Shown one piece after another: positions 21,909 to 34,345 of a DNA stretch of 64,000 nt. The notes beneath the pieces were generated by a model. That model did no database searches. It was not told where the DNA came from and saw nothing but the letters and a program-made list of their open reading frames with translations. A program made the translations under genes and the position numbers. Source of the DNA: Euonymus europaeus (lineage: Eukaryota; Streptophyta; Magnoliopsida; Celastrales; Celastraceae); assembly GCA_963580455.1 (NCBI GenBank), contig OY756972.1, positions 19,111,001-19,175,000 on the forward strand, written 5' to 3'. How positions within the stretch are numbered: position 1 is the stretch's first letter; every line of letters begins with the position of its first letter.

Positions 21909-24900
21909 CTAAAACAGAGTACTCCAAACAGCTCCATCACCTTCACCACATCTTTCATGGACAAATTTGATCTTCTCTACTGACTTGCAGATTCCACTAC
22001 AGCTCCAATCAAACGATGCAACACAGACGTTACCAGCCTGTGCCTTCCACTCACAATCTGAGGTGGTAGAGCGAGAAAAAAATGTAAGGAAATGATAAAG
22101 ACTCTTGTAAAAGTTGGGAATTGACATAATTTTTATCTACATTCCAATCCCCAAGACACCAAGACCTAGAGCAGTATGGACAAAGTTTTTGCAAAGTTAA
22201 GTTTCTTTAGATGTAATGCAAATCTTCTGGTAAAATTAAAAGGAAAAACCTCATGAAAGGGTAAAATACCACCAAAGCAAGTGTTGTTCTCGCATTAATA
22301 GTCTCTTCAGTGAAGCCATGTGGTAGTGCAATATCTAGAAGTGGGATGATGCTTAATTTTTTTAGTGATATCCGGAAGTAAGCTTATAAACAAGAGAAAG
22401 AGGGCCTCATGGGGGCCATGGAGGCCTCCACATGAAGGAAATCAAAACAGAAGCAAAAGTAGCTTAACAAATAGTTTTATCTCCGAATGATAAGAAATCT
22501 AAGACGTCACCCTGTTTTAAAGACAATAAATTAATTACATATTTGAAAAAAATACCTACATGTATTCCAGAGAAATACCTGGTGGAGTCCCACAGCACAT
22601 ACTGTGGTCATTGATGTGCTCAACTTCAAGGCCGATAAACCAAGAACCAAGCGAAACGTCCTCATTGGCATATTTATGCAATATGGGCCTACAATTACAA
22701 CCAAACATGTCATAGAAATTCCATTGCCGCTCAGCAACCAACTTTTCCAGTGATAAAGGCCAAGGAATTAAACTCGGACGAAATTAATAAATTCAAAGTT
22801 TCGATCAGCTACTTTGAAATACTTCCAAAGGTACATTGAACTTTATATTTGTGACCATTTCCAATCATTTAAAACACTGGTGCCAAAAAATTTGGCGCTG
22901 TTTCCAACTGAGAAGATAGCTACTGAATTAGACAACCTATATCAGTGGAGACTCAGACCCTCATCATAGCTTATGACTCACAATACTGTAAACTCAGCAA
23001 TGCAAATCAGGTGAAAAATCCATTTCTTACTGGTTGATGGAGATGTAAGTGGCAAGATCCTTTGAGATTGCATATATCTGGCCAGTTGCATGTCGGAAGT
23101 ATTTGTTCCCCTCCTCTCCAAACTTCCAGTACTCCGGTTCATGATACTTTACATTCCTATAGATGGCCAGGAATTTAAGGTTAAGAGATAGAATCCCGTG
23201 TGAATGTTTTGTAAACTAATAAGAGCAGAAGGAATACTTTTGAGCAAGAACAGGTCCAGATTTCATGCACCCAATGTACACCCTTGGCTTTGAACGGTGA
23301 TGGGAAAGAGTAGCTGCGAGCATTCCCAGATTTACATGGACGTCATCATCCACCTTGACATAGAAATCAGAGTCCCATTTTTCAATTGCAGTGGAGAAGA
23401 AATTTTTTGTTTTTGCAGACAATTCATGATATCCCTCAACATGCTCCTGCAAGATAACACAAGAAATAGGCTTAGTGAGTTGTAGAATGTCCTTGAATTT
23501 TCATATATGCTACACATCATGCTCATGTTTTACTTTACCAGTCTAAGAAAGTCTTTGTGCTGAGCATCTTCAGAATCAATAGCCCTATCCAAAATACTAT
23601 TGGAAGTTGCACTGAACAAATAAATACAATTATCACTTGGATCAGTTCCCTGGTACATAAAACAGAGCAACAATATGTTGCTAAATTTCCTTTCAATGTC
23701 CAATTTAACTCCAATATCCAATAAAAATGAGATGCAATTCATATTTATCAAAAAATAACCTAGGTCATATTCGGACTTTTTTACCATAAAGTTTGCAATA
23801 CGTTAAAGGAAAGAAATAGGTTGGTTTTCAAGTTAAATGGTGGCAGACAAGAACTATTGATCCAAAGAAAACAGGTAATTTGTGGACACAATGGAGTTTT
23901 TGCCAAGCACATTTCAGATCCACTTGAGTATGTGTTCAAAGTGAAGGTACACATGCAAAAGAACACCTCTCAGGGTCTACGTATCTACACAAGACATGCT
24001 ATAATTAAAACAGAAACACAACTGATAACCCAGAAAAATGCTATTAACTGAAAGGATCATAAATTGCTCACAGTTGCCCCTCCAATCCTACAATATTTTA
24101 TTGACATAACAAGAAGTCAAGAACCACACATTATTTTGCTACAAGTGAAAATGCAAAAGAATTGAATAACAGTCATTTCTGAATGCTCTACCCAGTATTT
24201 TCCATTTTTATTCAAGTTTACAATATAGTCGATTAAATGCATGATGGAAGAATAATATTTTACCTGTGGCCAATCATGAACCGGATAACAATCCCCTTCT
24301 CACGCTCAAGTTGGAGAAGCTTTTCCCCTGATTAAACCCAACCACACATTTGAAACATCACCAATCAAATCAAACAAAAGTATAGAAGAAAAAACAACAA
24401 CTAGATTAACAGAAAATTCACTGAGAGAGAGAGAGAGGGAGACCTTGAGGCATCCAAGTCTCCCTTACAGAGTCACGCCTCTTCCTACTACTAAAAGCAG
24501 TGTTAATTCCAATAACCACGAAGACTTTCGGCCTGGGCGGCCCCTCACGAGACAAAGCCGAGCCCTCCAATCTGTGCATTTCCTGAGAATTACGACTAGC
24601 CGCCAGCTCCATTTGAAGCGTGGAAACTGACTTGTCCAGCGATCTGTCAAGCCTCCAGAAAGTTCACAGAAGTGACAAACATATTAGCAAACAGTCCAAT
24701 TGCTTCACAAAATCGATAGAAACGAGGAACCCGATTAGCACTCACTGAATTGCTTCGTGGGTTTTGTGAACTTCCTCCATGACATGATTGTCAGGCGAAT
24801 GCTTCTACAATATTATCGAACAATGAACGTATTGGTATTCATACAAGGGATAAATCCATACAAACAAAACGGACAACAAAGAAAAAAATAGAATATCAAG

Positions 24901-25272
24901 AACGCCAATTAGACTCGGTTCAGAGAAATACATTCTTGGTGTTGCAATCCTCGGCTACGATTTGCAGCTCTTGCTCACGTCGACGCTGCGACATGAGCTG
25001 GCCGTTGGATTCCGATGGTACCAATACCCTGAATCAAGATCCACGAAACAATCAAACTCACGCCAAGATCCGTACCAATTGATACACAACATCGTAAAAT
25101 GATCCCTAAACTCAGACTCACGGAATATAACGCAAAATTAAATAGAATTCAAGACCGGAGACGCATAGATAAATCCTAACCTGTTGGAGAAGAGAAGTCC
25201 AAAAACGAAGAAAGAGACGCAGAAAAATGGGATCCACTTGGTTGAGATTTTGACACTGCCTCGGCTCTTCAT
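21909..25272 (-). CDS. Probable beta-1,3-galactosyltransferase (GT31, B3GALT7-like)
   Basis: Ten exons on the minus strand join in frame to 395 codons: 25,272-25,181; 25,028-24,932; 24,804-24,746; 24,652-24,444; 24,327-24,264; 23,611-23,539; 23,446-23,238; 23,156-23,031; 22,688-22,579; 22,057-21,909. All introns are GT-AG and phases match. The N-terminus has a short basic tail and one signal-anchor (about residues 11-31), as in type II Golgi enzymes. The galactosyltransferase domain has the metal-binding DXD motif (VDDDVH, residues 231-233), then [12 protein letters not shown] and GLEVEH. The family transfers galactose in beta-1,3 linkage to arabinogalactan proteins or N-glycans in the Golgi; the exact acceptor cannot be read here. 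It most resembles Arabidopsis B3GALT7 (At1g77810) from memory. Confidence 0.93.
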
Positions 25273-25626
25273 CGTCGTCGTGTGAAAGCGAGAGAGAGTT
25301 TCCTCAGAGAGGTCGTGACGGAACTGGGAGAAAGGAGATGTGAAAGGGAATTTATAAGAGTGGAAAGGTTTGATTTTTGGGCGAATAATTTATGCGCCTT
25401 GGTAGTTGGTCCGTCAACATGTTAGGCAGGAGGGTCAGAATTCTTGCCGTTTTGACTCGTCGTGCATAACACGTATGAGAAGACAAGACACCCTCCCTCC
25501 CTCCCGACAGTCACGCCACCACATGTTGGAATCCCGTCTTGGCCTTTATGACTTGTGCTTGGCAACCACACTCCTTCCATTAAGTAATGACCCAACAATT
25601 TTATTTTTGGATCTCACATCTATTTT

Positions 25627-25886
25627 CTCCGTTTTATTTTAATTGTCTTTTATTTTTTTTAGGATGTCCCAAAATGCATGTCCATTTCAATTAATGAAAA
25701 AAAAATTATTAATTTTTCCTTATTTATCCTTAACTTGAAAAACTCAATAACTTGCTCATTAATTATAGTGTCAAAGTATTTGTCATTATAAATAAGGGTA
25801 TAAACGTTAAATTGAAAGAGAATTAAATATTTTCTTAAACTGTGTGAAAAAGTGAAGGTGACAATTAAAATGGGACGGGGGGAGTA
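25627..25886. mobile_element. Stowaway-like MITE
   Basis: Terminal inverted repeats: the left end reads CTCCGTTTTATTTTAATTGTC and the right end is the complement of CTCCCCCCGTCCCATTTTAATTGTC. This CTCCCTCCGTCCC-type end with a following TA is the Stowaway (Tc1/mariner) signature. About 260 bp, AT-rich, no coding capacity. Confidence 0.75.
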
Positions 25887-25894
25887 TCTCACAA

Positions 25895-26222
25895 AAATAC
25901 AACTCTCAATATAATTAAATCAACATAACACATATTTCAATATTGTCACATCAGGAAAACATCTCTCAATACAAAACCATTATCCAACCCAACTATTTTT
26001 TTATTCTTCATACTATTCCCATCAAATTTACACCAAAATCAAGGATGGGTCCCACATTTATTGTAAAAAGTCAAGCCACATCATCATCCATATCATCAAA
26101 ATACATATCTCAATACAACCACATCAACAAAACACATTTTTCAATACAGCCGCATCAGCAAAATACATATTTCAATACACATTTATTGACCCATTAACTT
26201 TGCACCATTGCAATTGCCCTTA
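25895..26222. repeat. Truncated copy of the MITE family also found at 47,264-47,670
   Basis: It shares long stretches with 47,390-47,670, including a CATACTATTCCCATCAAA-like word, CAAGCCACATCATC, and tandem units of about 24 bp built on CACATCARCAAAACACAT and TTTCAATACA. The right end (CACCATTGCAATTGCCCTTA) corresponds to that family's terminal repeat. The left terminal repeat is missing. Confidence 0.65.
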
Positions 26223-26249
26223 GGAGTTAGGCTGTCAAAATTGGAAAAA

Positions 26250-26401
26250 GGGGGCTGCAATATAATTGTATACAATGTGTCCTTGTTTTCAATCAACATC
26301 ATTCAAGTGATTGAAACAATGCATCAAGTACAAAGCATCATTGGATGGTCTTGATTCAAAATAAGGACACATTGTATACAATGTGGATTGCAGCGCCCCC
26401 C
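26250..26401. mobile_element. Short palindromic MITE (about 152 bp)
   Basis: The two ends are inverted copies about 45 bp long, starting GGGGGCTGCAAT and sharing TTGTATACAATGTGTCCTT. The arms surround a 50-base centre. TTGTATACAA is itself palindromic. No coding capacity; flanking duplication not resolved. Confidence 0.75.
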
Positions 26402-26508
26402 ATCCCGTCAAAATTATATTCAATGAATAATCGATTCTGTCATATTAAAATTAAATTAGAGCGTTTCAAATTTGAGTTCACGAATACAATTTTTATTTGA
26501 TTCAAAAT

Positions 26509-27506
26509 GGGTTAATATAATTTTTAGTCACCGAAAGATAAAACGTTTCAACTTGGTAACTTAACTTTTCATTTTATTTCAGTCAAACCACCCGGTCAGG
26601 ATTTCTCAAATCCGAGCAGCAAAAATGGTGACGTGGCAATTTGACTTATTTTGATTGGTCCACATGGAAAATAGTCGTCACGTGGAAATATTTTGCATGG
26701 GTAAATATTATTTTTAGTCACTGAAAGATTGTTCATGTTTCATTTTAGTCACTAAAAGATAAAACGTTTCAATTTAATCACTTAGCTTTTCATTTTGTTC
26801 CACTAAAGCCACTCGGTCAAACTGGCCACTGAGTGTCATTGCCGTAATGCTCTCGTGCGGCCTCTAAGTGCAATCATCATTCAGTGGCACGACCAATCCC
26901 GCAGTCAAACTAAGAAGAAAAAATTATGTTTCAAATATCAAACCCTACAACACCATTCATACCCTAAGCCCCCTACTTCGAATCAATTCGCCTCCATTGG
27001 CGCTTCGTCCTGATCGCATAACAATCTAAGCAGAAAAAATTCAACTAATTTATATTGTTTTCGTAAGTGGACCTTCACTTCTCACGATTGCTCTGAATTT
27101 AAAAAATTGCAAAATATTTTCACGTGATGACCATTTTCCTCGTGGACCAATCGAAAGCAAGTCAAACTGTCACGTCACTTTTTCGCTGCTCGGATTTGAG
27201 AAATCCTGGCTTGATTGTAACAAAATGAAAAGTTAAGTAACCAAGTTGAAACGATTTATCTTTCGGTGACCAAAATGATACATGTGTTATCTTTCGGTGA
27301 CTGAAAGTGGTATTAACCACGTGGACCAATCGAAACAAGTCAAACTGCCACGTCACCTTTTTGGCTGCCTGAATTTAAGAAATCCTGACCGAGTGGCTTG
27401 ACTGGAACAAAGTGAAAAGTTAAGTTACTAAATTGAAACGTATTATCTTTCGATGACCAAAATGAAACATGGACTACCTTTCGGTGACTAAAAGTTATAT
27501 TAACCC
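26509..27506. mobile_element. Non-autonomous Mutator-like element with nested ends (998 bp)
   Basis: Both ends read GGGTTAATATAA outward-in and stay similar for over 100 bp, except a 34-bp block missing from the left arm. The same 10 bases, GATTCAAAAT, flank both sides (26,499-26,508 and 27,507-27,516), close to the 9-bp duplications of Mutator elements. A second inverted pair lies inside (about 26,699-27,318) with similar termini, so one copy seems to sit within another. The short minus-strand ORFs here are chance products of the repeats. Confidence 0.8.
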
Positions 27507-27587
27507 GATTCAAAATTGTGTTCATATTCAAACACAATAAAAAATTTGATTCAAAATTGTGTTCAGATTCAAACACAACAAAAAGTG
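27507..27587. repeat. Two tandem units of about 41 bp
   Basis: The unit beginning GATTCAAAATTGTGTTC and containing ATTCAAACACAA occurs twice with few differences. The first ten bases are also the flank of the adjoining Mutator-like element. Confidence 0.7.
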
Positions 27588-29805
27588 TTATTTGATTTAG
27601 TTGTTCAGATTCTAATCGGATTATATTTTTCTTTCAATTTATTTATTTAGGTTTAAATCAATTTAAATATGATCAATTAAATACATCTGAATATTTAAAC
27701 CAATTCGATCCAAATATGTAAATATTTCAAAAATACTTCCACCACTAGTTATGCTCATCACCATTGCCCTCGCTTTAGGCCTGGCAGACTCCCCAATTCG
27801 CATTTTCCGAGTTTCACATAAAATTAATCTTGATTTTATTTTTTTTCTTTCCTAATTTGAATTTGGGTACAATTATACTAGGTCTAAAATTTATTAATGA
27901 TATTTTTTGGTAATATTACTAAATTGGTGTAAGTTCTTAATCATAGATTAATATCATAATTAGACATAATAAATACTTATAGTAATATAATAATCAAATA
28001 TTCTATAATTAACTTGCACCATAATACTATGTGTTACGAACTCTCAATAACTCAGTTAGTGAGCTAGACCGTAAATAATCTCGAACGCCAAATTTGAACC
28101 TCACCCTCCTCCCCTTAACTTTTTTTTTAATATATAAAAGCCGATGTGTTGAAACAACTTTCAACGCAATTATTGTCTATAAAGAGTAATTAGCTATTAC
28201 TTGACAACTTTAGACTCTGCAAGAGAATGAGTTTACTACACGAAAAGACACGCACACTGATCATGTTTTGTTCACTTAGTTATTGCCGTCTCTCCAAGGT
28301 CATTGACAAACCCTCTTCCATCACCAACCCACAATTTAGATTTCAATTTGCTGAAGATGGTTTATCATACACAACTTCCATCATATGAAAACTCCAAATT
28401 TAGAATTTTAAATGTGAATAGGACACAGACACACAGTAGGGGATGGGCTTGGGCTTCATTTTGGGTTTTAAACGTAACGGGCCTTTGTTGGGCCTTGTAT
28501 TTCAATTGCTTATTTTTTCCTTTTTGCAATGGGAATTTACAGCATTATCCTTCGGGTGTTTGCTCGCTGGGTAAATTCATCGGGCCTCCGCAGTAGCCTA
28601 CAAATCCATCTGAACCATCACCACTTTGATTATAGATCGTTTGGAGTTCTCCAAGTCATGTGAGATAATTTTTATAATAAGAGGGCTCATTTAAAAATAA
28701 AAAAATAAAAACAAATTGAGCTCATAAAATAATCCCAAGCATGGGAAAAAAAACATAATTATATCAAATTGAACAGATAAATTTTTATTTCTAGTTTTCT
28801 TAAAGTTTTACCAAAAATTTGTATTTAATAACATTATTTTTATTTTCCTAAATATACGTTGGGCCTCATGGATAGGAAGGACGAAGGATTATGTCTGCAT
28901 GTTGTTTCAAGGGCCCGGATTGGTCAAAATTATATGCCCGAAACACTGAGCCGGGCCGAAGTCAATATGTTGGGCTCGAATGTTAAAAGGGGGGCCGATG
29001 ATTGAAGTATGAGCCCATATATTTCGGCCCGAAATGATTCTTTTTGGGCTTCGAAGATGTATTTTTGAAATTACGCATTTATTTTGTTGCACGGCACCGA
29101 CCGCTTGACCAGTTTCGTTTAAATATGCACGCACGTAGACTCTATTATGGATATTTTGCCGTCCGTAACATGCAAATTTAATGAAGATGTGGGGTAAACC
29201 GGTCAAGCTTAAAATAAAAAATATTTATTTATTTATGTATATATATGTATAGGTGGTCAAATGGTCGGTTTATGTGGGTTTCTTGTGTACGTTACTTTTA
29301 GTGACTGGGGATTCAGAGGCTGATGGTAACAAGGATTAGGTGTATGACTCTTAATGTCAAAAAATCATAATCAGAAAAAGTTTTGAGATTATCACAACTC
29401 AAAATAAATGATAATCTCTAGTCAGGAAATCTTATCTTATCATTATTCGATCCTTATATAATGATCGAAGATAAGGTCGACTTAATGTATGCACCAGATT
29501 ACTCAATATTACAGATAGACACTGATTTAAGCGTTAAAATACAAACGGACCACCATGACTACCTCTGTTTGTTTATGCATTCAATTGGTTTGTCGTTGCA
29601 TCATGATCCTCTCAGCGGTTGATGTGTAAATCGTGGATAATTTTGCACCCACCCTCGTATGTATAAATATAAATGAGTTTTAAATTTTGAAAGAGAGAGA
29701 AATACAAAATATATGAACACTATAATTAAGAAAAACTCCATTAATTAACTAAAACAAACCATTTACTACATGTTTTTCAATACGATTATATACATATATA
29801 GTAAT
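27588..29805. other. Intergenic DNA downstream of the HIPP gene
   Basis: AT-rich, with GGGCC-containing low-complexity stretches at 28,860-29,060. No gene with recognisable motifs. The ORFs at 28,303-28,596 and 28,907-29,206 show no family features. Confidence 0.4.
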
Positions 29806-30336
29806 TTACATGATAGTGCACGCGTTTGGGTTCTCATCACTGAACATGGTGGAGTAATTCTCGTCCACAGTACTCTCGGTGATGGTTGCTGTCACCGGAA
29901 CAGCCCTCACCATATTAGGCGGCGCCTTTTTGTCATAAGCCTGTGAAACATATGGATGTGCCGTCAATGTGTACGGAACGTACGGCCACGGCTCCACCTT
30001 CTTCTTCGTCGTCTTAGCCGCCGCTAACACTTTCTTCGCATCCACGTATCCTGTCACTGTCGCCTTCTGCTGCTTCAGGTCTACTTCCACAGACTTCGCT
30101 CCTACAAAATAACACAAATCACATCCTCGCATATATTTCTGCGAACGCAGAACACATAACACACACACACATATAATACCTTTGACTCCTGAGAGGACAT
30201 GTTTGACCTTGCGAGCACAGCCATCACAGTCCATCCTGATTTTGAGGGCTACAGTTTGGATTTGCTTCTTCTTCTTGCTTTTCTTGAGGTAGCTTGCCAA
30301 GTTAGAGAAGTATTCCACTGTTCCTTCAACTCCCAT
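29806..30336 (-). CDS. Heavy metal-associated isoprenylated plant protein (HIPP)
   Basis: Two exons, 30,336-30,180 and 30,101-29,806, joined in frame by a 78-bp GT-AG intron, give 150 residues. The HMA domain has MDCDGC with the metal-binding CxxC at Cys37 and Cys40. The protein ends CTIM, a CaaX box for farnesylation (Cys147). A Lys-rich stretch (KKSKKKK) precedes the domain. The sequence VDLKQQKATVTGYV and WPYVPYTL is typical of the HIPP20-27 group, which binds Cd, Cu or Zn and acts at membranes or in the nucleus in metal and stress tolerance. I chose the ATG at 30,336 (MGVEGTVEYFS) over one 21 bases upstream because the family starts there. Intact. Confidence 0.93.
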   Translation of the reverse strand: MGVEGTVEYFSNLASYLKKSKKKKQIQTVALKIRMDCDGCARKVKHVLSGVKGIICVCVLCVLRSQKYMRGCDLCYFVGAKSVEVDLKQQKATVTGYVDAKKVLAAAKTTKKKVEPWPYVPYTLTAHPYVSQAYDKKAPPNMVRAVPVTATITESTVDENYSTMFSDENPNACTIM

Positions 30337-33300
30337 TTTTGTGTTTCTTCTCTTCACAAATCACACTACTAGTACTCTATGATTATACAAGCACACTGAG
30401 ATAATACAAATTAAAGTGGGTTTCTGCTAGAATCTTCTCCAAATAATTTATGGATTGTTTGAAGTTGGGATCGAGGATAACAAATAAAGGCACAAAATGA
30501 CAAGGCTAGAAGGTTTTTCTTACACTTTTGATGGACAAACTCTCTTCACTATGGACCATTTTCTTATATAGGCATTTCACTATGTGGTATTAAGAAAAAG
30601 GTGGTGAGTTGAATCTTAATTTGCGTCCTAAAGAACCAGGTTTAGGGTGTATTTAAGGAAATAGAGAGTTGAATGCTTTGGGTGCAAGAAAGCTTTAAAG
30701 TCAGGGCAATATAGTAAAGTTTTAGGTTTAAACCCTTTCGTAGAAAAAGACCTGTCAAAAGTTTGACAAAACAATGCATTAATATATGCATGGCATTATC
30801 AGCTGCCACGTTTCATCCACCTGGCAGAACAATAATCCAACGGTTGAAAAGGCTACCACGTGGAAGAAAATAGCTTTTCACGAGGGGGGTTGTTGCTAGT
30901 TTGTCCACTTGTCTGGATTGCTTGCTTGATTAATAGCATGTTTGGGCGGTGCGACTGTTGAGACTTAAAGAAAAAAGGGCAAAGAATAAATTAAAAAGGC
31001 ATAAAAATGGGTTTGGTTTCTATGACAAGTGGCCGCCAAAGTTCAAAGCCTAAAAATGGGTTTTTTTATTTATAAAAAAGCATTATATTTATCCAATTTA
31101 AATTCAATGCATTGCAAAATCCCATAAGGGCATCCTCATGAAAAAATATTGTTTTTTCTTCTTTTTGATTGAGTGGGGGTTTCTTTATAGATGGTCCACG
31201 CATCTTGAAATGGGTAAGACTCTGAATAAAATGATTAACCAAAATTATTAGGAAGCATTGTTGAATTAATCATCTTAATCATACGGCAAAATATTCAATT
31301 ATGCAAAATCGGTATTGTAATTGCTTAATTTGAGAAGCAAAACTCATCCAATTTATGGACCACCATACATATTAAGAATTAGATCACTAATTCCCTCATA
31401 AATTCAACTCAAACAACTCGAAGAGATATTATCTATTATATATGAACATAAGTCTTGTATGGAGTTGTCCTTAAAATTAGGGGTGGACTCAGCCTACTAA
31501 GCATGTATATGAAGTCGAATTTATAGAAGGGGGACACGAAGTTCATGAGCCCTCAATTTTTTTAAGGACTATTTATTTAAAAATAATCGATCTGAGAAAT
31601 ATAAAAGTTGCATGATTCATAAAATGGAGAGCAAGTAAGCCTTCACATAAGAACATAAAACTTGAAGAAGCCTCGATTCAATCATTCTTTTGTTAATGTT
31701 AATGAATCGTGCAACATTTAGAGTAGTTGTAATTGGAATAACTTTCACATCATATTGTGTCAATGATATAACCATATCTATCATAGAAATCATGTGGCAT
31801 AAGACACATATCCAGATACTTGAGCCAAAATCACATAGCCGGATCACTTTGAACCTTAAAAATAAAAGTTTCTTCTAGCCTAATTAAATATTAAAAAAAA
31901 CATAAAAAATTATATTGATTCAAAATGATGTTTTGAACCAGTTTTGAAAACTAGTTTGGAGTTTTTTGAAATAAAAACTCATCCCAAAATTTATTTAGGT
32001 GTCTAGTTTTGAAAACCAAAAATTGAAAACACAAAAATGCAGCTTTGGCCAATTTTCAAAAAATTTCAATGGCATTATTATAAATAATGTGAATATTATT
32101 TTATTTTATTTTTTTCTCTCTCCCTCTCTCCTTAATTTCAATTTCATGTTTTTGACTTTTGAAAACGTAATTAAATAATACAAATCAAATGTTTTTTAAC
32201 ACTTTTTTATTCCTAAATTAAAATGATTTTTGAAAATTATGCTCAAAATTGTTTTTGAAAATTAAAAAAGAAAACAATTTCTAAACACACACGAAAGTTA
32301 AAATTAAATTTTATCGTATATGCATACCAAAAAAATAATGGAACAAGTATTGCTTTGGATCCACCCCTGCTTGGACGACCCCTATTAGTCGTGATGGAAT
32401 GGGTCTTTCACTTATAAATTACGTCCATGGCTCGATATAAATCTTAACATCAACCACAATAATTCTTGATGGTCACTTTTTGGTGAAGATGATGGGCTCT
32501 TAAAACATATTTTCAACGAACAATAAGGTGATGACAGATCCAAGACAGAAACTGAAAGATATTGCATTTATTTCATTGTCAGATTTAATGTCTGGGGATT
32601 TTATCCATTCAGGTGTCTTGAACTTATTGGACCACCTTATCATAAAAAAAGGAAATCAAGATCAACTACTTTATGTTATCCAGTTATCAACACATTAATG
32701 GAATCAGTTACACACACTCTGTTAACTGTCTTATGCGCAAAAGAAAAAAAAACTGTCAACTGTTCTTGTGGTTTATCCATAATTCAGGGTGTTTATATTT
32801 CAGTTTTGAAAGATTTAATGAGAGGGAAACAGTTGGACGTTATATTCAGAAGTAGCTTTCGGTGTCGAGACCATGAAAGGAGAGTAGTTTGTCCGAAGCC
32901 CCACCAAATATTCATTTAATTAATCCCATTTGTTTTTCTGGTGTCATACGTATTACAAACTATTGCCATACATCTGTCAATGATTCTATGTTCCAATCTC
33001 TTGCATCAACATCACAACTACCTTTGAATGTTCCTAACTGATCCAGAATATCCGATGGACAAGACTACTTAGCTCCCAATAGTTGACTGATCGAATCCAT
33101 TTTTCCTTTTCTGTTATGATCTAGTCTACAACCATAGAATGCAATGGTGCACTATGTCCACATGACTTTTATGGGAATGCCAGCTCTAGAGATTTTCTCC
33201 CCCACTTGCACCAACGTTGAACCTGCATTGAAACAATATTAGGAGTGTCAAACAATCGGTTTTGATCGATTTTTTATTTATATGTATATATTTTAGTCAA

Positions 33301-33856
33301 GTTGTTTTGTTGGTTATCGATCAATTATGTCAATTTTTCGATCGATTTTAATATAAAATATGTAATTTTTTTAAAAAAACTGACCAAAACATTCTATTTC
33401 GATCGGTGGGTTTCGATTTTGTTGATTTTTTTTGACAGTACTAATTAATGTTGTTGTTTTACCTACTGGTCTTTACAACGGCAGGTATATATGCTAACGC
33501 GAGTCATGCTTTTTAAAACCGCAGGCAAGTTAAGTTCTCAACTGTAGTCCACTATTGACCGCAGGGTCTAAAAGCGCTTCAGTGGCTTGAATCGCTGTTT
33601 CTGCAGATTTTTCTCGTGAACATAAGAATGAGATTGAAATGACAAAAGTAGATGCCAATTAAAGCGGAATGAACATGGACTAGGTTCCAGCTCACAGAAT
33701 ACTGTGGATCATGAGTTCAACACAAAACAAAAACAAGTTGTTGATGGAAATGCATGACCCTGGCAAAGAAAAGACACCCATGGACTTGAGAAATCTTCAG
33801 TTCTACTTTGTAAAGACGACTTTTGGGAATGAAAACTGAACTAATCCTATCGTTTC
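30337..33856. other. HIPP promoter side and AT-rich intergenic DNA
   Basis: The first 600 bp are the HIPP 5' region, with ACGTG motifs near 30,810 and 30,857 (possible ABRE or G-box-like sites). Beyond, the DNA is AT-rich, without recognisable genes. A stretch at 33,240-33,430 resembles 42,950-43,090 (CGATTTTAATATAAAATATGTAA words), probably an old dispersed repeat. Confidence 0.4.
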
Positions 33857-34345
33857 TTGTGTGACCACACATCTAACTTCGCAATATTGTATGGTTATGA
33901 TTACTGCGCTATCAAGAGACAACATATTCAAAAAATACATGTAGCAAAAATGCGAAAGTTTTGTTGGATGTGCGGTTATATGGAAAAAGACAGGCTAAAA
34001 TATGCAGTTATTAGATCTAAGGTAGGAGTATCACCCATTAAAGATAAGTTGCGAGAATCATTTAAGATGGTATGAACATCTTCAACATAGAGATAAAGAT
34101 GTCTTGATGAGGAGAAACAAGATAATAATTTGTATAGAAGAGAGTAGGCGACGATGGGGAATACCTAAAAATACATGACCTGAAGTAATTAGAAATTATA
34201 TGAATTTAATAGGAGTGGAAGAAAGTATAATTCATGAGAAAAAATGAATGGAGGAAGAAAAAAATACACGTGGTGAATTTCCATTGATGTTGTCATAGAC
34301 TCATGTAGCCGACCCAAACTTCTGAGATAAAGGACAGATGACGAC
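33857..34345 (+). pseudogene. LINE (non-LTR retrotransposon) C-terminal remnant
   Basis: The frame encodes AIKRQHIQKIHVAKMRKFCWMCG and then VGVSPIKDKLRES, standard downstream segments of plant LINE reverse-transcriptase proteins. It continues with stops as a WYEHLQHRDKDV-like segment, RRRWGIPK and THVADPN. Several in-frame stops and no upstream RT domain show it is a dead fragment. The original 5' part is absent. Confidence 0.8.

Noticed and set aside
25895..26222. Regular short repeats resembling a CRISPR array
   Set aside because: Units are imperfect, spacing is irregular, the genome is a plant, and the same pattern occurs inside a MITE at 47,264-47,670.
27162..27576. Two minus-strand ORFs with shared FSHRK.VHVSFWS words
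   Set aside because: The similarity between them is the inverted and repeated DNA of the Mutator-like element, not a protein family.
30337..30357. Upstream ATG of the HIPP gene (adds seven residues)
   Set aside because: HIPP proteins start with MGVEGT-like sequence at the second ATG.
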